This document shows positions 5,021 through 12,027 of a stretch of DNA of 16,439 nucleotides, one piece after another. The notes beneath the pieces were generated by a model. It made no database searches and was not told the DNA's origin. It worked only from the letters and a program-made list of their open reading frames with translations. This DNA is from Alphaproteobacteria bacterium (GTDB taxonomy: Bacteria > Pseudomonadota > Alphaproteobacteria > Rhodobacterales > Rhodobacteraceae): positions 1 through 16,439 of the forward strand of contig RFIR01000515.1 of assembly GCA_003695135.1 (NCBI GenBank), read 5' to 3'. How positions within the stretch are numbered: the stretch's first letter is position 1; every line of letters begins with the position of its first letter. Position numbers and translations under genes: made by a program.

Positions 5021-6103
5021 ATGAGCCGGACTGTGGTGATTTCCGTCGACGCCATGGGTGGCGACAAGGGTCCCGCGCCGGTGGTGGGCGGCATGGCGAA
5101 ATCCGCCGCGAAGAACCCCGATCTGCGCTTCCTCCTGCATGGCGATCCCGCCGCGCTGAAGCCACTTCTGCAAAAGCGGGCCGGTCTCGCCGCCGTGACC
5201 GAGATTCGCGAATCGACCAGCGTCATCGCCATGGATCAGAAACCCTCGCACGCGCTGCGCCATGGCCGCGGCAGTTCGATGTGGAACGCGATCGAGGCCG
5301 TGGCGAATGACGAGGCCGATGTCGCGGTGTCCTGCGGCAATACGGGTGCGCTGATGGCGATGTCCATGCTGCGCCTCAAGCGGGCGCCAGGCATCGACCG
5401 GCCGGCGATCGCGGTGATGTGGCCCTCGCGCAATCCCTCCGGCTACAACATCGTGCTCGATGTCGGGGCCGATCTGCGGGCCGACGAAACCAGCCTGGTG
5501 CAGTTCGCCATCATGGGGGCGGAATACGCCCGGCTCGGTCTGAAGCTCGACATGCCGCGGGTCGGGCTTCTCAATGTCGGCACCGAGGAGACCAAGGGCC
5601 GGCGCGGGCATCGCAGCGCGCTGGAGCGGCTCAACCAGATGGACCGGCAGCCCGACCGGCGGTTTCACCACGTCGGCTATGTCGAGGGTGGCGACATTAC
5701 CGGCGACCGCGTCGATGTAATCGTTACCGACGGCTATACCGGCAATATCGCGCTGAAGACCGCCGAGGGCACCGCCAGCCTGATCGGCGAATTCCTCGCC
5801 GAGGCGTTCCGCGCCACGCCGCTCTCGCGCATCGCCGCCCTCTTTGCCATGACCTCGCTGCACCGGCTGCGCAAGCGCATCGACCCGCGCCGGGTCAATG
5901 GCGGCGTGTTCCTCGGTCTGGGCGGCGCGGTGGTCAAGAGCCATGGCAGCGCCGATGCGACCGGTGTGTCGGCCGCGCTCAAGCTCGCCTTCCGCATGGG
6001 GCGCGAGGGTTTCGCGAAGAAGCTGGCCGAACGGGTTGCCTCGGGCGGCACCCGGGTCAAGGATGCCGGTGGTTTCATGCCAGACATCAGAAAGGAAGCA
6101 TGA
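5021..6103 (+). CDS. plsX: phosphate acyltransferase PlsX
   Basis: This 360-residue enzyme converts acyl-ACP and phosphate to acyl-phosphate, the acyl donor for PlsY in phospholipid synthesis; it is a peripheral membrane protein on the cytoplasmic face. The N-terminal ISVDAMGGDKGPAPVVGG (7-24) is the family signature. Others are MDQKPSHALRHGRGSSMWNA (71-90), VAVSCGNTGALMAMSM (101-116), LLNVGTEETKGR, and DVIVTDGYTGNIALKTAEG followed by the C-terminal NGGVFLGLGGAVVKSHGSAD. Length is normal. The ATG at 5021 is preceded by GGGAGAAG. Its stop overlaps the fabH start (ATGA), so the two are translationally coupled. Confidence 0.97.
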   Translation: MSRTVVISVDAMGGDKGPAPVVGGMAKSAAKNPDLRFLLHGDPAALKPLLQKRAGLAAVTEIRESTSVIAMDQKPSHALRHGRGSSMWNAIEAVANDEADVAVSCGNTGALMAMSMLRLKRAPGIDRPAIAVMWPSRNPSGYNIVLDVGADLRADETSLVQFAIMGAEYARLGLKLDMPRVGLLNVGTEETKGRRGHRSALERLNQMDRQPDRRFHHVGYVEGGDITGDRVDVIVTDGYTGNIALKTAEGTASLIGEFLAEAFRATPLSRIAALFAMTSLHRLRKRIDPRRVNGGVFLGLGGAVVKSHGSADATGVSAALKLAFRMGREGFAKKLAERVASGGTRVKDAGGFMPDIRKEA

Positions 6104-7077
6104 CCGTGTTGCGTGCGGTACCGCTGGGCTGCGGCCACTATCTGCCGCAACGCGTGGTCGAGAATTCCGAATTCGAGACCTGGCTCGACACCTCCGATTC
6201 GTGGATCCGCGAACGCTCCGGCATCGAACGGCGCTGCTTCGCGGCCGAGGACGAGCTGACCTCGGATCTGGCGATCCGTGCGGCGAAGGCGGCGCTGGCA
6301 GATGCCGATGTCCCCGCCACCCAGATCGACGCCATCATCCTCGCCACCGCGACCCCGGACGAGACCTTCCCCTCCACCGCCACCAAGGTGCAGGTGGCGC
6401 TCGACATGCCCGATGGCTTCGCCTTCGACATCCATGCCGTCTGCGCGGGCTTCATCTACGCGCTGTCCACGGCCAATGCGATGATCCTGTCCGGCCAGGC
6501 GCGCACCGTCATGGTGATCGGGGCCGAGACCTTCTCGCGCATTCTCGACTGGCAGGACCGCAGCACCTGCGTGCTGTTCGGTGATGGCGCCGGGGCGCTG
6601 GTCCTGCGCGCCGAGGAAGGACAGGGCGACGGAAGCGACCGCGGCGTGCTGGCCACCGATCTGAATTCGGACGGGCGCTATCACGATCTGCTCTATGTCG
6701 ATGGCGGCCCCTCCAGCACCGGCAAGGCGGGCTGTGTCCGCATGGTGGGGCGGGAGGTGTTCCGCCACGCGGTGGAAAAGCTGGCCCGAAGCGGCGAGAC
6801 CGCCCTGGCCAAGGCCGGGCTGACCACCGCGGATCTGTCCTGGCTGGTGCCGCATCAGGCCAATCTGCGCATCATCAGGAAGACCGCCGAGCGCATGGGG
6901 CTTGACATGTCGCGGGTCATCGTCACCGTGCATGATCACGGCAACACCTCGGCCGCCTCGATCCCGATGGCGCTGTCGGTTGCGGCGCGACAGAACCGCA
7001 TCCGGCCCGGTGATCTGCTGCTGATGGAGGCGATCGGCGGCGGGCTGACCTGGGGCGCTGCGGTCATGCGCTGGTAG
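6100..7077 (+). CDS. fabH: beta-ketoacyl-ACP synthase III (FabH)
   Basis: This 325-residue enzyme condenses acetyl-CoA with malonyl-ACP, the first step of type II fatty acid synthesis. The Cys-His-Asn triad is complete: Cys115 in HAVCAGF, His252 in VPHQAN and Asn282 in HGNTSAAS. The TSDSWIRERSGIERR segment (31-45) and GDGAGALVL (161-169) are family features. The frame is open much further upstream, but only the ATG at 6100 gives the usual N-terminus, MTVLRAVPLGCGHYLPQRVV. That ATG overlaps the plsX stop by 4 nt with GGA just before it. Product and plsX compete for acyl-ACP flux. Confidence 0.97.
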   Translation: MTVLRAVPLGCGHYLPQRVVENSEFETWLDTSDSWIRERSGIERRCFAAEDELTSDLAIRAAKAALADADVPATQIDAIILATATPDETFPSTATKVQVALDMPDGFAFDIHAVCAGFIYALSTANAMILSGQARTVMVIGAETFSRILDWQDRSTCVLFGDGAGALVLRAEEGQGDGSDRGVLATDLNSDGRYHDLLYVDGGPSSTGKAGCVRMVGREVFRHAVEKLARSGETALAKAGLTTADLSWLVPHQANLRIIRKTAERMGLDMSRVIVTVHDHGNTSAASIPMALSVAARQNRIRPGDLLLMEAIGGGLTWGAAVMRW

Positions 7078-7118
7078 CGCCACCTGTCGTCCTGAGGCCA
7101 CAGGTTCAACAAAACGCT

Positions 7119-7131
7119 CAAGCCATTGATA
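7119..7131 (-). promoter_or_regulatory. candidate IHF binding site at the ihfA promoter
   Basis: The plus-strand sequence CAAGCCATTGATA is an exact match to the reverse complement of the IHF consensus WATCAANNNNTTR. It directly abuts the -35 hexamer of the ihfA promoter. In this GC-rich window a chance exact match is unlikely. Negative autoregulation of ihfA is known in E. coli; its operation here is inferred. Confidence 0.5.
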
Positions 7132-7161
7132 TTGACTCGATTTCATCGGGCTTCGTAATGT
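7132..7161 (+). promoter_or_regulatory. candidate ihfA promoter
   Basis: TTGACT (7132-7137), an 18-nt spacer and TAATGT (7156-7161) lie in an AT-rich patch of the 143-nt gap after fabH, giving a leader of roughly 50 nt. A GANTC sequence (GACTC, 7134-7138), the CcrM methylation target of alphaproteobacteria, overlaps the -35 hexamer. Confidence 0.45.
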
Positions 7162-7220
7162 GCAAACTGAAGTTTGATCCACGCGGCCCGGCGCCGCCAT
7201 TCTTTCATGAGGGATGAAGA

Positions 7221-7517
7221 TTGAGCGGCAAGACCCTGACAAGGATGGACCTTAGCGAGGCAGTGTATCGAGAGGTCGGCCTGTCGCGCAACGAATCCGC
7301 GCAGATGGTGGAATCGGTTCTGAAGCTGATGTCCGACGCGCTGGTGCGCGGCGAGACGGTCAAGATCTCGTCCTTCGGGACATTTTCGGTGCGCGAGAAG
7401 AACCGGCGAATCGGGCGCAATCCCAAGACCGGCGAGGAGGTGCCGATCGAGCCGCGGCGCGTCCTGGTGTTCCGGGCATCGCATATCATGAAGGATCGCG
7501 TGAACCAGGGCGTCTGA
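7221..7517 (+). CDS. ihfA: integration host factor subunit alpha
   Basis: This 98-residue protein is the alpha subunit of IHF, the DNA-bending heterodimer. Features are MDLSEAVYREVGLSRNESAQ (9-28) in the dimerising helices, VKISSFGTFSVREK (47-60), and the minor-groove arm GRNPKTGEEVPI (65-76) with the intercalating Pro68. The start is inferred to be the TTG at 7221: it gives the family N-terminus MSGKTLTRMDL and has AGGG about 8 nt upstream. The ATG at 7214 is out of frame and that at 7245 would remove the first eight residues. IhfA rather than IhfB or HU is indicated by the N-terminus and by its position between fabH and the MerR gene, standard in Rhodobacterales. Confidence 0.93.
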   Translation: MSGKTLTRMDLSEAVYREVGLSRNESAQMVESVLKLMSDALVRGETVKISSFGTFSVREKNRRIGRNPKTGEEVPIEPRRVLVFRASHIMKDRVNQGV

Positions 7518-7545
7518 CGTCGCGGTTTTCGCCATGAACCGGCCC

Positions 7546-8070
7546 ATGAGCAAGTCTCCCCAAGCCTTCAAGACCATCAGCGAGGTCTCCGAGGTGCTCG
7601 ACATTCCCGCGCATGTGCTGCGGTTCTGGGAAAGCCGGTTCCCGCAACTGCGGCCGATGAAGTCGAGCGGGGGCCGGCGCTACTACCGGCCGGAGGATGT
7701 CGACCTGCTGCGCGGCATCCGCGAGCTGCTCTACGAGGACGGGCTGACCATCAAGGGGGTGCAGAAGATCTTTCGCGAGCAGGGCCAGAAGGCGGTTCTC
7801 GCCCGCGGCCGCCGGGTGGAGGCGGCTGCAGCCGCGATGCCGGCCGGGGTCGAGCCGGCCGAGGCCCCGGCCGATCTGTGGGATGATTCGGATCTGCTGG
7901 GCCAGATCGAGCCCGGCCCCGCCGCGCCGGTCGCCCAAACCCCTGCACCGGTCGCCAAACCGGATGACGACGCGCGCCGCGGCCAGCGCCGCGAAATGAT
8001 TCGCGACGCGGTGAACCGGCTCGAGAACGTACGCGCCCGCATCCTTTCGTCGCTCGACGAGGACGGGTGA
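7546..8070 (+). CDS. MerR family transcriptional regulator
   Basis: This 174-residue DNA-binding protein has an N-terminal MerR winged helix-turn-helix: FKTISEVSEVLDIPAHVLRF (8-27), then WESRFPQLRP (28-37) and SGGRRYYRPEDVDLLRGIRE (41-60), LLYEDGLTIKGVQKIFREQG (61-80). A low-complexity Ala/Pro linker follows (about 92-140) and a short C-terminal helix RREMIRDAVNRLENVRARIL (148-167) that may dimerise. No metal-binding cysteines or drug-binding domain are present, so the signal is unknown. This short form sits downstream of ihfA across Rhodobacterales. I prefer the ATG at 7546 by family comparison (MSKSP start); the in-frame ATG at 7534 is an alternative, and neither has a strong ribosome site. 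The gap to ihfA is only 28 nt, suggesting co-transcription. Confidence 0.88.
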   Translation: MSKSPQAFKTISEVSEVLDIPAHVLRFWESRFPQLRPMKSSGGRRYYRPEDVDLLRGIRELLYEDGLTIKGVQKIFREQGQKAVLARGRRVEAAAAAMPAGVEPAEAPADLWDDSDLLGQIEPGPAAPVAQTPAPVAKPDDDARRGQRREMIRDAVNRLENVRARILSSLDEDG

Positions 8071-8102
8071 GCGGGCGGCATTCCCGCTTGCGCACCGCCC
8101 GC
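8071..8102 (+). terminator. hairpin after the MerR gene, possible terminator
   Basis: GCGGGCGG (8071-8078) pairs perfectly with CCGCCCGC (8095-8102) around a 16-nt loop, beginning at the base after the MerR stop codon. There is no T-run, so it could pause, protect the mRNA end or terminate weakly. It overlaps the proposed tRNA promoter. Confidence 0.35.
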
Positions 8103-8115
8103 AACTGGCTATATC
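8088..8115 (+). promoter_or_regulatory. candidate tRNA-Pro promoter
   Basis: TTGCGC (8088-8093), a 16-nt spacer and TATATC (8110-8115) end 10 nt before the mature tRNA 5' end, a typical distance for a tRNA promoter with a short leader. The -10 is the only AT-rich hexamer in the gap. Confidence 0.45.
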
Positions 8116-8125
8116 AGCAACAGGT

Positions 8126-8202
8126 CGGGCCGTGGCGCAGCTTGGTAGCGCGCTTGCATGGGGCGCAAGAGGTCGTGAGTTCGAATCTCGCCGGCCCGAC
8201 CA
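8126..8202 (+). tRNA. tRNA-Pro (anticodon GGG)
   Basis: This 77-nt cloverleaf has an acceptor stem CGGGCCG/CGGCCCG (8126-8132 with 8192-8198), discriminator A and an encoded CCA. The D-arm contains GGCGCAGCTTGGTAGCGC. The anticodon stem CTTGC/GCAAG encloses loop ATGGGGC with U33 and anticodon GGG, decoding CCC and CCU. The T-arm contains the invariant GTTCGAATC (8179-8187). An upstream extension of the dcd frame and an antisense frame both run through it and are not coding. Confidence 0.96.
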
Positions 8203-8302
8203 ATTCTCCCTCCGGCCAGCTTCCGGCGCCAAATCGGGCACTGTCTTGGCCCCGCCCCCGGCCCTCATCCAGTTTTCCCGGGTCGCGCGGCCTGCGAATC
8301 GC

Positions 8303-9403
8303 ATGAACGAAACCGTCGCATCTCCGCCCGCAGGCGTGCTGCCCGATCACGCCATCGCCCGGATGATCGCGCGTGGCGAGATCGCCGCCGATGCGCCGGT
8401 GGAAAAGGTCCAGATCCAGCCCGCCAGCCTCGATCTGCGGCTGGGCGCCACCGCCTGGCGGGTGCGCGCCAGCTTCCTGACCGGGGCCGGGCACAGCATG
8501 GAGGAGCGGCTGGCCGATTTCGCCATGCACCGCATCGACCTGACGCCGGGCGCGGTGCTGGAGACGGGCTGCGTCTACATCGTGCCGCTGCTCGAACGCC
8601 TCGCCCTGCCCGCCGATGTCTCGGCGGCGGCCAATGCCAAAAGCTCCACCGGGCGGCTTGACCTCTTCACCCGGCTGATCACCGATCGCGGCATCGAATT
8701 CGACCAGATCGCCGCCGGCTATGCCGGGCCGCTCTATGCCGAGATCAGCCCGCGCAGCTTCTCGGTGCTGGTCCGGCCGGGGATGCGGCTCAACCAGATC
8801 CGCTTCCGGCGCGGCGATGCCCGGCTCGACGATGCAGAACTGGCCCGGCTTCACGCCGAACGGCGGCTGGTCGACGGGCCGGCGCATATCCAGTCCGGCC
8901 TTGCCTTCTCGGTCGATCTCACGCCGCGCGATTCGGCGCCGGTGGGCTGGCGCGCCCGGCCGCATTCGGGGCTGATCGATCTCGACCGCATCGGGCATTA
9001 CCCGGTGGCGGAGTTCTGGGATCCGGTCCATCCGCACGGGGCGGGCGGCATCATCCTCGACCCCGGAGCCTTCTACATCCTCGTCAGCCGCGAATCGGTG
9101 CATGTCCCGCCCGATCACGCCGCCGAGATGGCGCCCTATCTGGCGATGATCGGCGAGTTCCGGGTCCATTATGCCGGCTTCTTCGACCCCGGCTTCGGCC
9201 ATGCCGCCGCCGGCGGCGCGGGCGCGCGCGGGGTGCTGGAGGTGCGCTGCCACGAGGCACCCTTCGCGCTGGAGCACGGCCAGATCGTCGGCCGGCTGGT
9301 CTATGAGCGCATGGCCGCAAGGCCCGACCGGCTCTACGGCGCCGATCTCGGCTCGAACTATCAGGGCCAGGGTCTGAAGCTGTCCAAGCACTTCCGGATG
9401 TGA
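8303..9403 (+). CDS. dcd: 2'-deoxycytidine 5'-triphosphate deaminase, long two-domain form
   Basis: This 366-residue protein deaminates dCTP to dUTP, feeding dTMP synthesis. It is about twice the length of E. coli Dcd and matches the long alphaproteobacterial form with duplicated dCTP-deaminase/dUTPase-like folds. The N-terminal half has VQIQPASLDLRLG (36-48), ANAKSSTGRLDLFTR (110-124) and LYAEISPRSFSVLVRPGMRL (144-163). The C-terminal half has GAFYILVSRESVHVPPDHAA, GFFDPGFG (292-299), GVLEVRCHEAPF (310-321, Glu313 a candidate catalytic residue) and the nucleotide-binding tail GSNYQGQGLKLSKHF (350-364). The ATG at 8303 is chosen because the longer frame would begin within the tRNA; its ribosome site is weak. 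Separated from the tRNA by 100 nt. Confidence 0.9.
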   Translation: MNETVASPPAGVLPDHAIARMIARGEIAADAPVEKVQIQPASLDLRLGATAWRVRASFLTGAGHSMEERLADFAMHRIDLTPGAVLETGCVYIVPLLERLALPADVSAAANAKSSTGRLDLFTRLITDRGIEFDQIAAGYAGPLYAEISPRSFSVLVRPGMRLNQIRFRRGDARLDDAELARLHAERRLVDGPAHIQSGLAFSVDLTPRDSAPVGWRARPHSGLIDLDRIGHYPVAEFWDPVHPHGAGGIILDPGAFYILVSRESVHVPPDHAAEMAPYLAMIGEFRVHYAGFFDPGFGHAAAGGAGARGVLEVRCHEAPFALEHGQIVGRLVYERMAARPDRLYGADLGSNYQGQGLKLSKHFRM

Positions 9404-9472
9404 CGTGGCGCCCGCGATAAAGCGTGTCGCCCGTGATCAGGGTCACCCGCCCGGGAGCGAAGCGAACCGGGC

Positions 9473-9502
9473 ATGCGCCCGCCCGCCCCATGGCGGGCGC
9501 AT
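9473..9502. terminator. hairpin between convergent dcd and sulfotransferase genes
   Basis: ATGCGCCCGCC (9473-9483) pairs perfectly with GGCGGGCGCAT (9492-9502) around an 8-nt loop, near the middle of the 190-nt convergent gap. Neither side has a T-run. It could end transcription from both sides. Flanking CCCGGG and GCGGC segments offer further, weaker pairings. Confidence 0.45.
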
Positions 9503-9593
9503 TCGCGCCCACCCGGGCGGCCGCATGCCCTTGCGGCGGTGCCCGGGATGAGCCGGATTGAACGCGAAATTCCCTGCCCGCCCGCCCTCCGCC

Positions 9594-10460
9594 TCAGACC
9601 GTGGCGCGGAACTGCAGCGTATAGCGGCTCTTCAGCGCCGCCAGCGCCGCGTCGGGCGTCAGCACCTCCTCGGTGACATGGGCGGGAAAGATCGCCCGCG
9701 CCCGCTCCAGCACGAAGATGTCGAGCCAGGTCTGGCGCCGGACATGGGCGAGGAACTCGTCCTCGGAACAGCCGATGTCGAATTCCAGATCGGCGCGGCT
9801 TTCATTGGTTTTCTGCACCGTCATCGGCGGCAGATCGAAGCGCGCAGAGAGGTCGTCGGCCACCGCCTGAAGCGGGCAGTAATAGATGGCGAAATAGCGT
9901 CCCAGCGCCTTGTCGATCAGCCCGGTCAGGGTCGCGTCGGCCAGCGCGTCCGGCCCCGTCTCCAGCACCGCATCGAAATCGCCATGCTGGTCGATGAAGT
10001 CCTTGATCAGGAAGCGCGCCATGCCGTTGCCGGGCAGGCTTTCCATGTATTCGGCAAAGCTGACGCCCTTGTAGAACAGCTCCAGATTCGGATCGTCGCG
10101 ATTGGTCTCGGGGTCGAGCACCCGCGAGGAGTGGTAGCTGTAGAGCGAGAACAGCCGCAGCGCCGGATCGCGCAGCACCGAAAAGATGCTGGTCCGGTCG
10201 AGCCGGCGCATCTGGCGATAGCCGATATGGCCCGACAGGAACGGCACCGACTGCGCCAGCAGCCAGGCAAAGCTGTGCGGCTGCAGCGAATGGAAGCTGC
10301 GCGGCGTCTTGCCGGGGCGGACCACATTGGCGACGTGCAGATGGCGGCTGCCGACCGCGTCATAGATCACGTCCGACAGCGCGGTGCCGCCGCATTTGGG
10401 AATATGGACATAGCCGAGCTTCAGAACCGGGCGGGTGCCCCTGCGCTTGGCGTCCGGCAT
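9594..10460 (-). CDS. sulfotransferase family protein
   Basis: This 288-residue protein resembles PAPS-dependent sulfotransferases of the carbohydrate type (Sulfotransfer_2 class). The 5'-phosphosulfate loop is YVHIPKCGGTAL (17-28, Lys22) and the 3'-phosphate motif is SVLRDPALRLFSLYSYHSS (94-112), with Arg97 and Ser105 as likely ligands. The intervening FLSGHIGY (74-81) is common in these proteins. No transmembrane segment is seen, so a cytoplasmic enzyme acting on a glycan or small acceptor is likely; the acceptor is unknown. I chose the ATG at 10460, which has GAGGA about 8 nt upstream; the frame extends to 10490. It lies 114 nt downstream of scpB, where tat genes are usual in related genomes. 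Confidence 0.82.
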   Translation of the reverse strand: MPDAKRRGTRPVLKLGYVHIPKCGGTALSDVIYDAVGSRHLHVANVVRPGKTPRSFHSLQPHSFAWLLAQSVPFLSGHIGYRQMRRLDRTSIFSVLRDPALRLFSLYSYHSSRVLDPETNRDDPNLELFYKGVSFAEYMESLPGNGMARFLIKDFIDQHGDFDAVLETGPDALADATLTGLIDKALGRYFAIYYCPLQAVADDLSARFDLPPMTVQKTNESRADLEFDIGCSEDEFLAHVRRQTWLDIFVLERARAIFPAHVTEEVLTPDAALAALKSRYTLQFRATV

Positions 10461-10574
10461 GGCGTCTTCCTCACATCGGCCCGGGATCACGCGCCCCGCT
10501 ACTCGGCGGGCGTGCTGTCGGGTGATAGCCGCCGGCTCGGAGCAAGTCCAGATCGGCCGGGCGACACGCGGCCG

Positions 10575-11255
10575 TCAGTCACCGGCCTCGAACATGTCGC
10601 CCTGGCCGTCGATGCTCTCATCCTCGTCGAGATCGAGCGCCGCACCGGGGGCGGGGCGGTTGTCGAGCAGCCCCGCCTCGCGCAGCTCGCGCAGCCCCGG
10701 CAGGTCGCGGGCGCTTTCCAGCCCGAAATGGTCGAGAAAGCCGGTGGTGGTCACGAAGGTGACCGGCCGGCCCGGGGTCATCCGCCGCCGCCCCAGCCGG
10801 ATCCAGTCGAGCTCCATCAAGAGATCGAGCGTGCCGCGCGAGACCGATACGCCGCGGATCTCCTCGATCTCGGTCCGCGTCACCGGCTGGTGATAGGCGA
10901 TGATGGCCAGCGTCTCGATCGCCGCGCGCGACAGCCGCCGCGTCTCCACCGCCTCGCGCTGCATCAGGAAGCCCAGATCGGGCGCGGTGCGGAAGGCCCA
11001 GGCATCGCCGACCCGGACCAGCCGCACCCCCCTGCCCTGATAGCGCCGGCCGAGCGCGTCGAGCGCGGCGCGTACATCGCTGCCCTCGGGCAGGCGCTCG
11101 GCCAGCTCGCGCTCACTGAGCGGGGCGGCGGTGGCGAACAGCACCGCCTCGACCATGCGTTCCTGCTCGGCCGCCGGCAGATCCTCGAACAGCGCGCCAA
11201 GCTCGGCGGGGCCCGATTCCGCGGGATCGGTCACGGGTTCAGCCTTCCGCGCCAC
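10575..11255 (-). CDS. scpB: segregation and condensation protein B
   Basis: This 226-residue protein is the winged-helix kleisin partner that, with ScpA and Smc, forms the bacterial condensin. The core runs from MVEAVLFATAAPLSERELAE (34-53) through RLSRAAIETLAIIAYHQPVT (107-126) and RTEIEEIRGVSVSRGTLDLL (127-146) to GRPVTFVTTTGFLDHFGLES (162-181). The acidic C-terminal tail (about 205-226) is variable in the family. It overlaps the end of scpA by 17 nt, which indicates translational coupling. It is the last recognisable member of the argS-SPOR-nagZ-scpA-scpB run. Confidence 0.95.
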   Translation of the reverse strand: MARKAEPVTDPAESGPAELGALFEDLPAAEQERMVEAVLFATAAPLSERELAERLPEGSDVRAALDALGRRYQGRGVRLVRVGDAWAFRTAPDLGFLMQREAVETRRLSRAAIETLAIIAYHQPVTRTEIEEIRGVSVSRGTLDLLMELDWIRLGRRRMTPGRPVTFVTTTGFLDHFGLESARDLPGLRELREAGLLDNRPAPGAALDLDEDESIDGQGDMFEAGD

Positions 11256-12027
11256 GCCGCACCGCGCGCAGCATCAGCGGCGCGAACACGGCTTCCTGCC
11301 GGATCTCGGCCTCGCCCCCCTTCACCAGCTCCAGCATGGCGGCGAAGGTTGCAGCGATCGCCGAGCGGCGGCGTTCGGGCTCGACGCGCCAGCCCTCGGG
11401 CAGGAAGGCCTGCAGCACCGTCCAGTCCAGCGTCTGGCCGATGAGCCCGCGCAGCCGCTCCAGCGCCTGCTCCATGCTCAGCACCGGGCGCTGCGTCACC
11501 TGCAGCGGGGTGTAGTCCTCGCGGGTCTTGACCCGCGCATAGGCGCGCAAGAGATCGAGAAGCGTCGCCTCGTAGCTGACCTTGCGCCGCAGCGTCACCG
11601 TCTCGGTCATGCCGCGGGCGAATACCTCCCGGCCCAGCCGGTCGCGCCCCATCAGCCTTGCGGCGGCGCGGCGCATCGCCTCCAGCCGCTCCAGCTGGAA
11701 GGCCAGATGCGCGGCCAGCTCCTCACCGCTCGGCCCCTCCGCCTCCGGATCGGGGGGCAGCAGCAGGCGCGATTTCAGCCAGGCCAGCCAGGCCGCCATC
11801 ACCAGATAGTCGGCGGCAAGCTCGATGCGCAGCTCGCGCGCGGCGGCGACGAATTCCAGATACTGCTCGGCCAGCCCCAGGATCGAGACCCGCCTGAGAT
11901 CGACCTTCTGGCTGCGCGCCAGCGTCAGCAGCAGATCGAGCGGCCCCTCGAAGCCGTCCACATCGACCAGAAGCGCCCGGGTCTCGAGAGTGGCCGTGGA
12001 CAGACCGTCGGCAAAATCCTCAGGCAT
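11239..12027 (-). CDS. scpA: segregation and condensation protein A
   Basis: This 262-residue protein is the kleisin subunit bridging the Smc heads. The N-terminal hallmark VDGFEGPLDLLLTLARSQKV (23-42) and the helix YLVMAAWLAWLKSRLLLPPD (74-93) contact the Smc neck; the C-terminal winged helix (RRSAIAATFAAMLELVKGGE, about 223-242) binds the cap side. The ATG at 12027 is chosen because AGGTG lies 7 nt upstream and the protein then begins MPEDFADG; the frame extends to 12078 but that part only overlaps nagZ. It overlaps the nagZ end by 8 nt and scpB by 17 nt, indicating tight coupling. Confidence 0.95.
   Translation of the reverse strand: MPEDFADGLSTATLETRALLVDVDGFEGPLDLLLTLARSQKVDLRRVSILGLAEQYLEFVAAARELRIELAADYLVMAAWLAWLKSRLLLPPDPEAEGPSGEELAAHLAFQLERLEAMRRAAARLMGRDRLGREVFARGMTETVTLRRKVSYEATLLDLLRAYARVKTREDYTPLQVTQRPVLSMEQALERLRGLIGQTLDWTVLQAFLPEGWRVEPERRRSAIAATFAAMLELVKGGEAEIRQEAVFAPLMLRAVRRGAEG

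Noticed and set aside
5734..7242. 502-residue minus-strand frame opposite plsX and fabH
   Set aside because: Both sense genes are complete with all catalytic residues; the antisense frame has no family features.
8132..8302. Upstream extension of the dcd frame
   Set aside because: It starts inside the tRNA-Pro gene and the added residues have no family resemblance.
9558..11444. 628-residue plus-strand frame across the sulfotransferase, scpB and the end of scpA
   Set aside because: Antisense to three recognisable genes, no domain, no ribosome site; a composition artefact.
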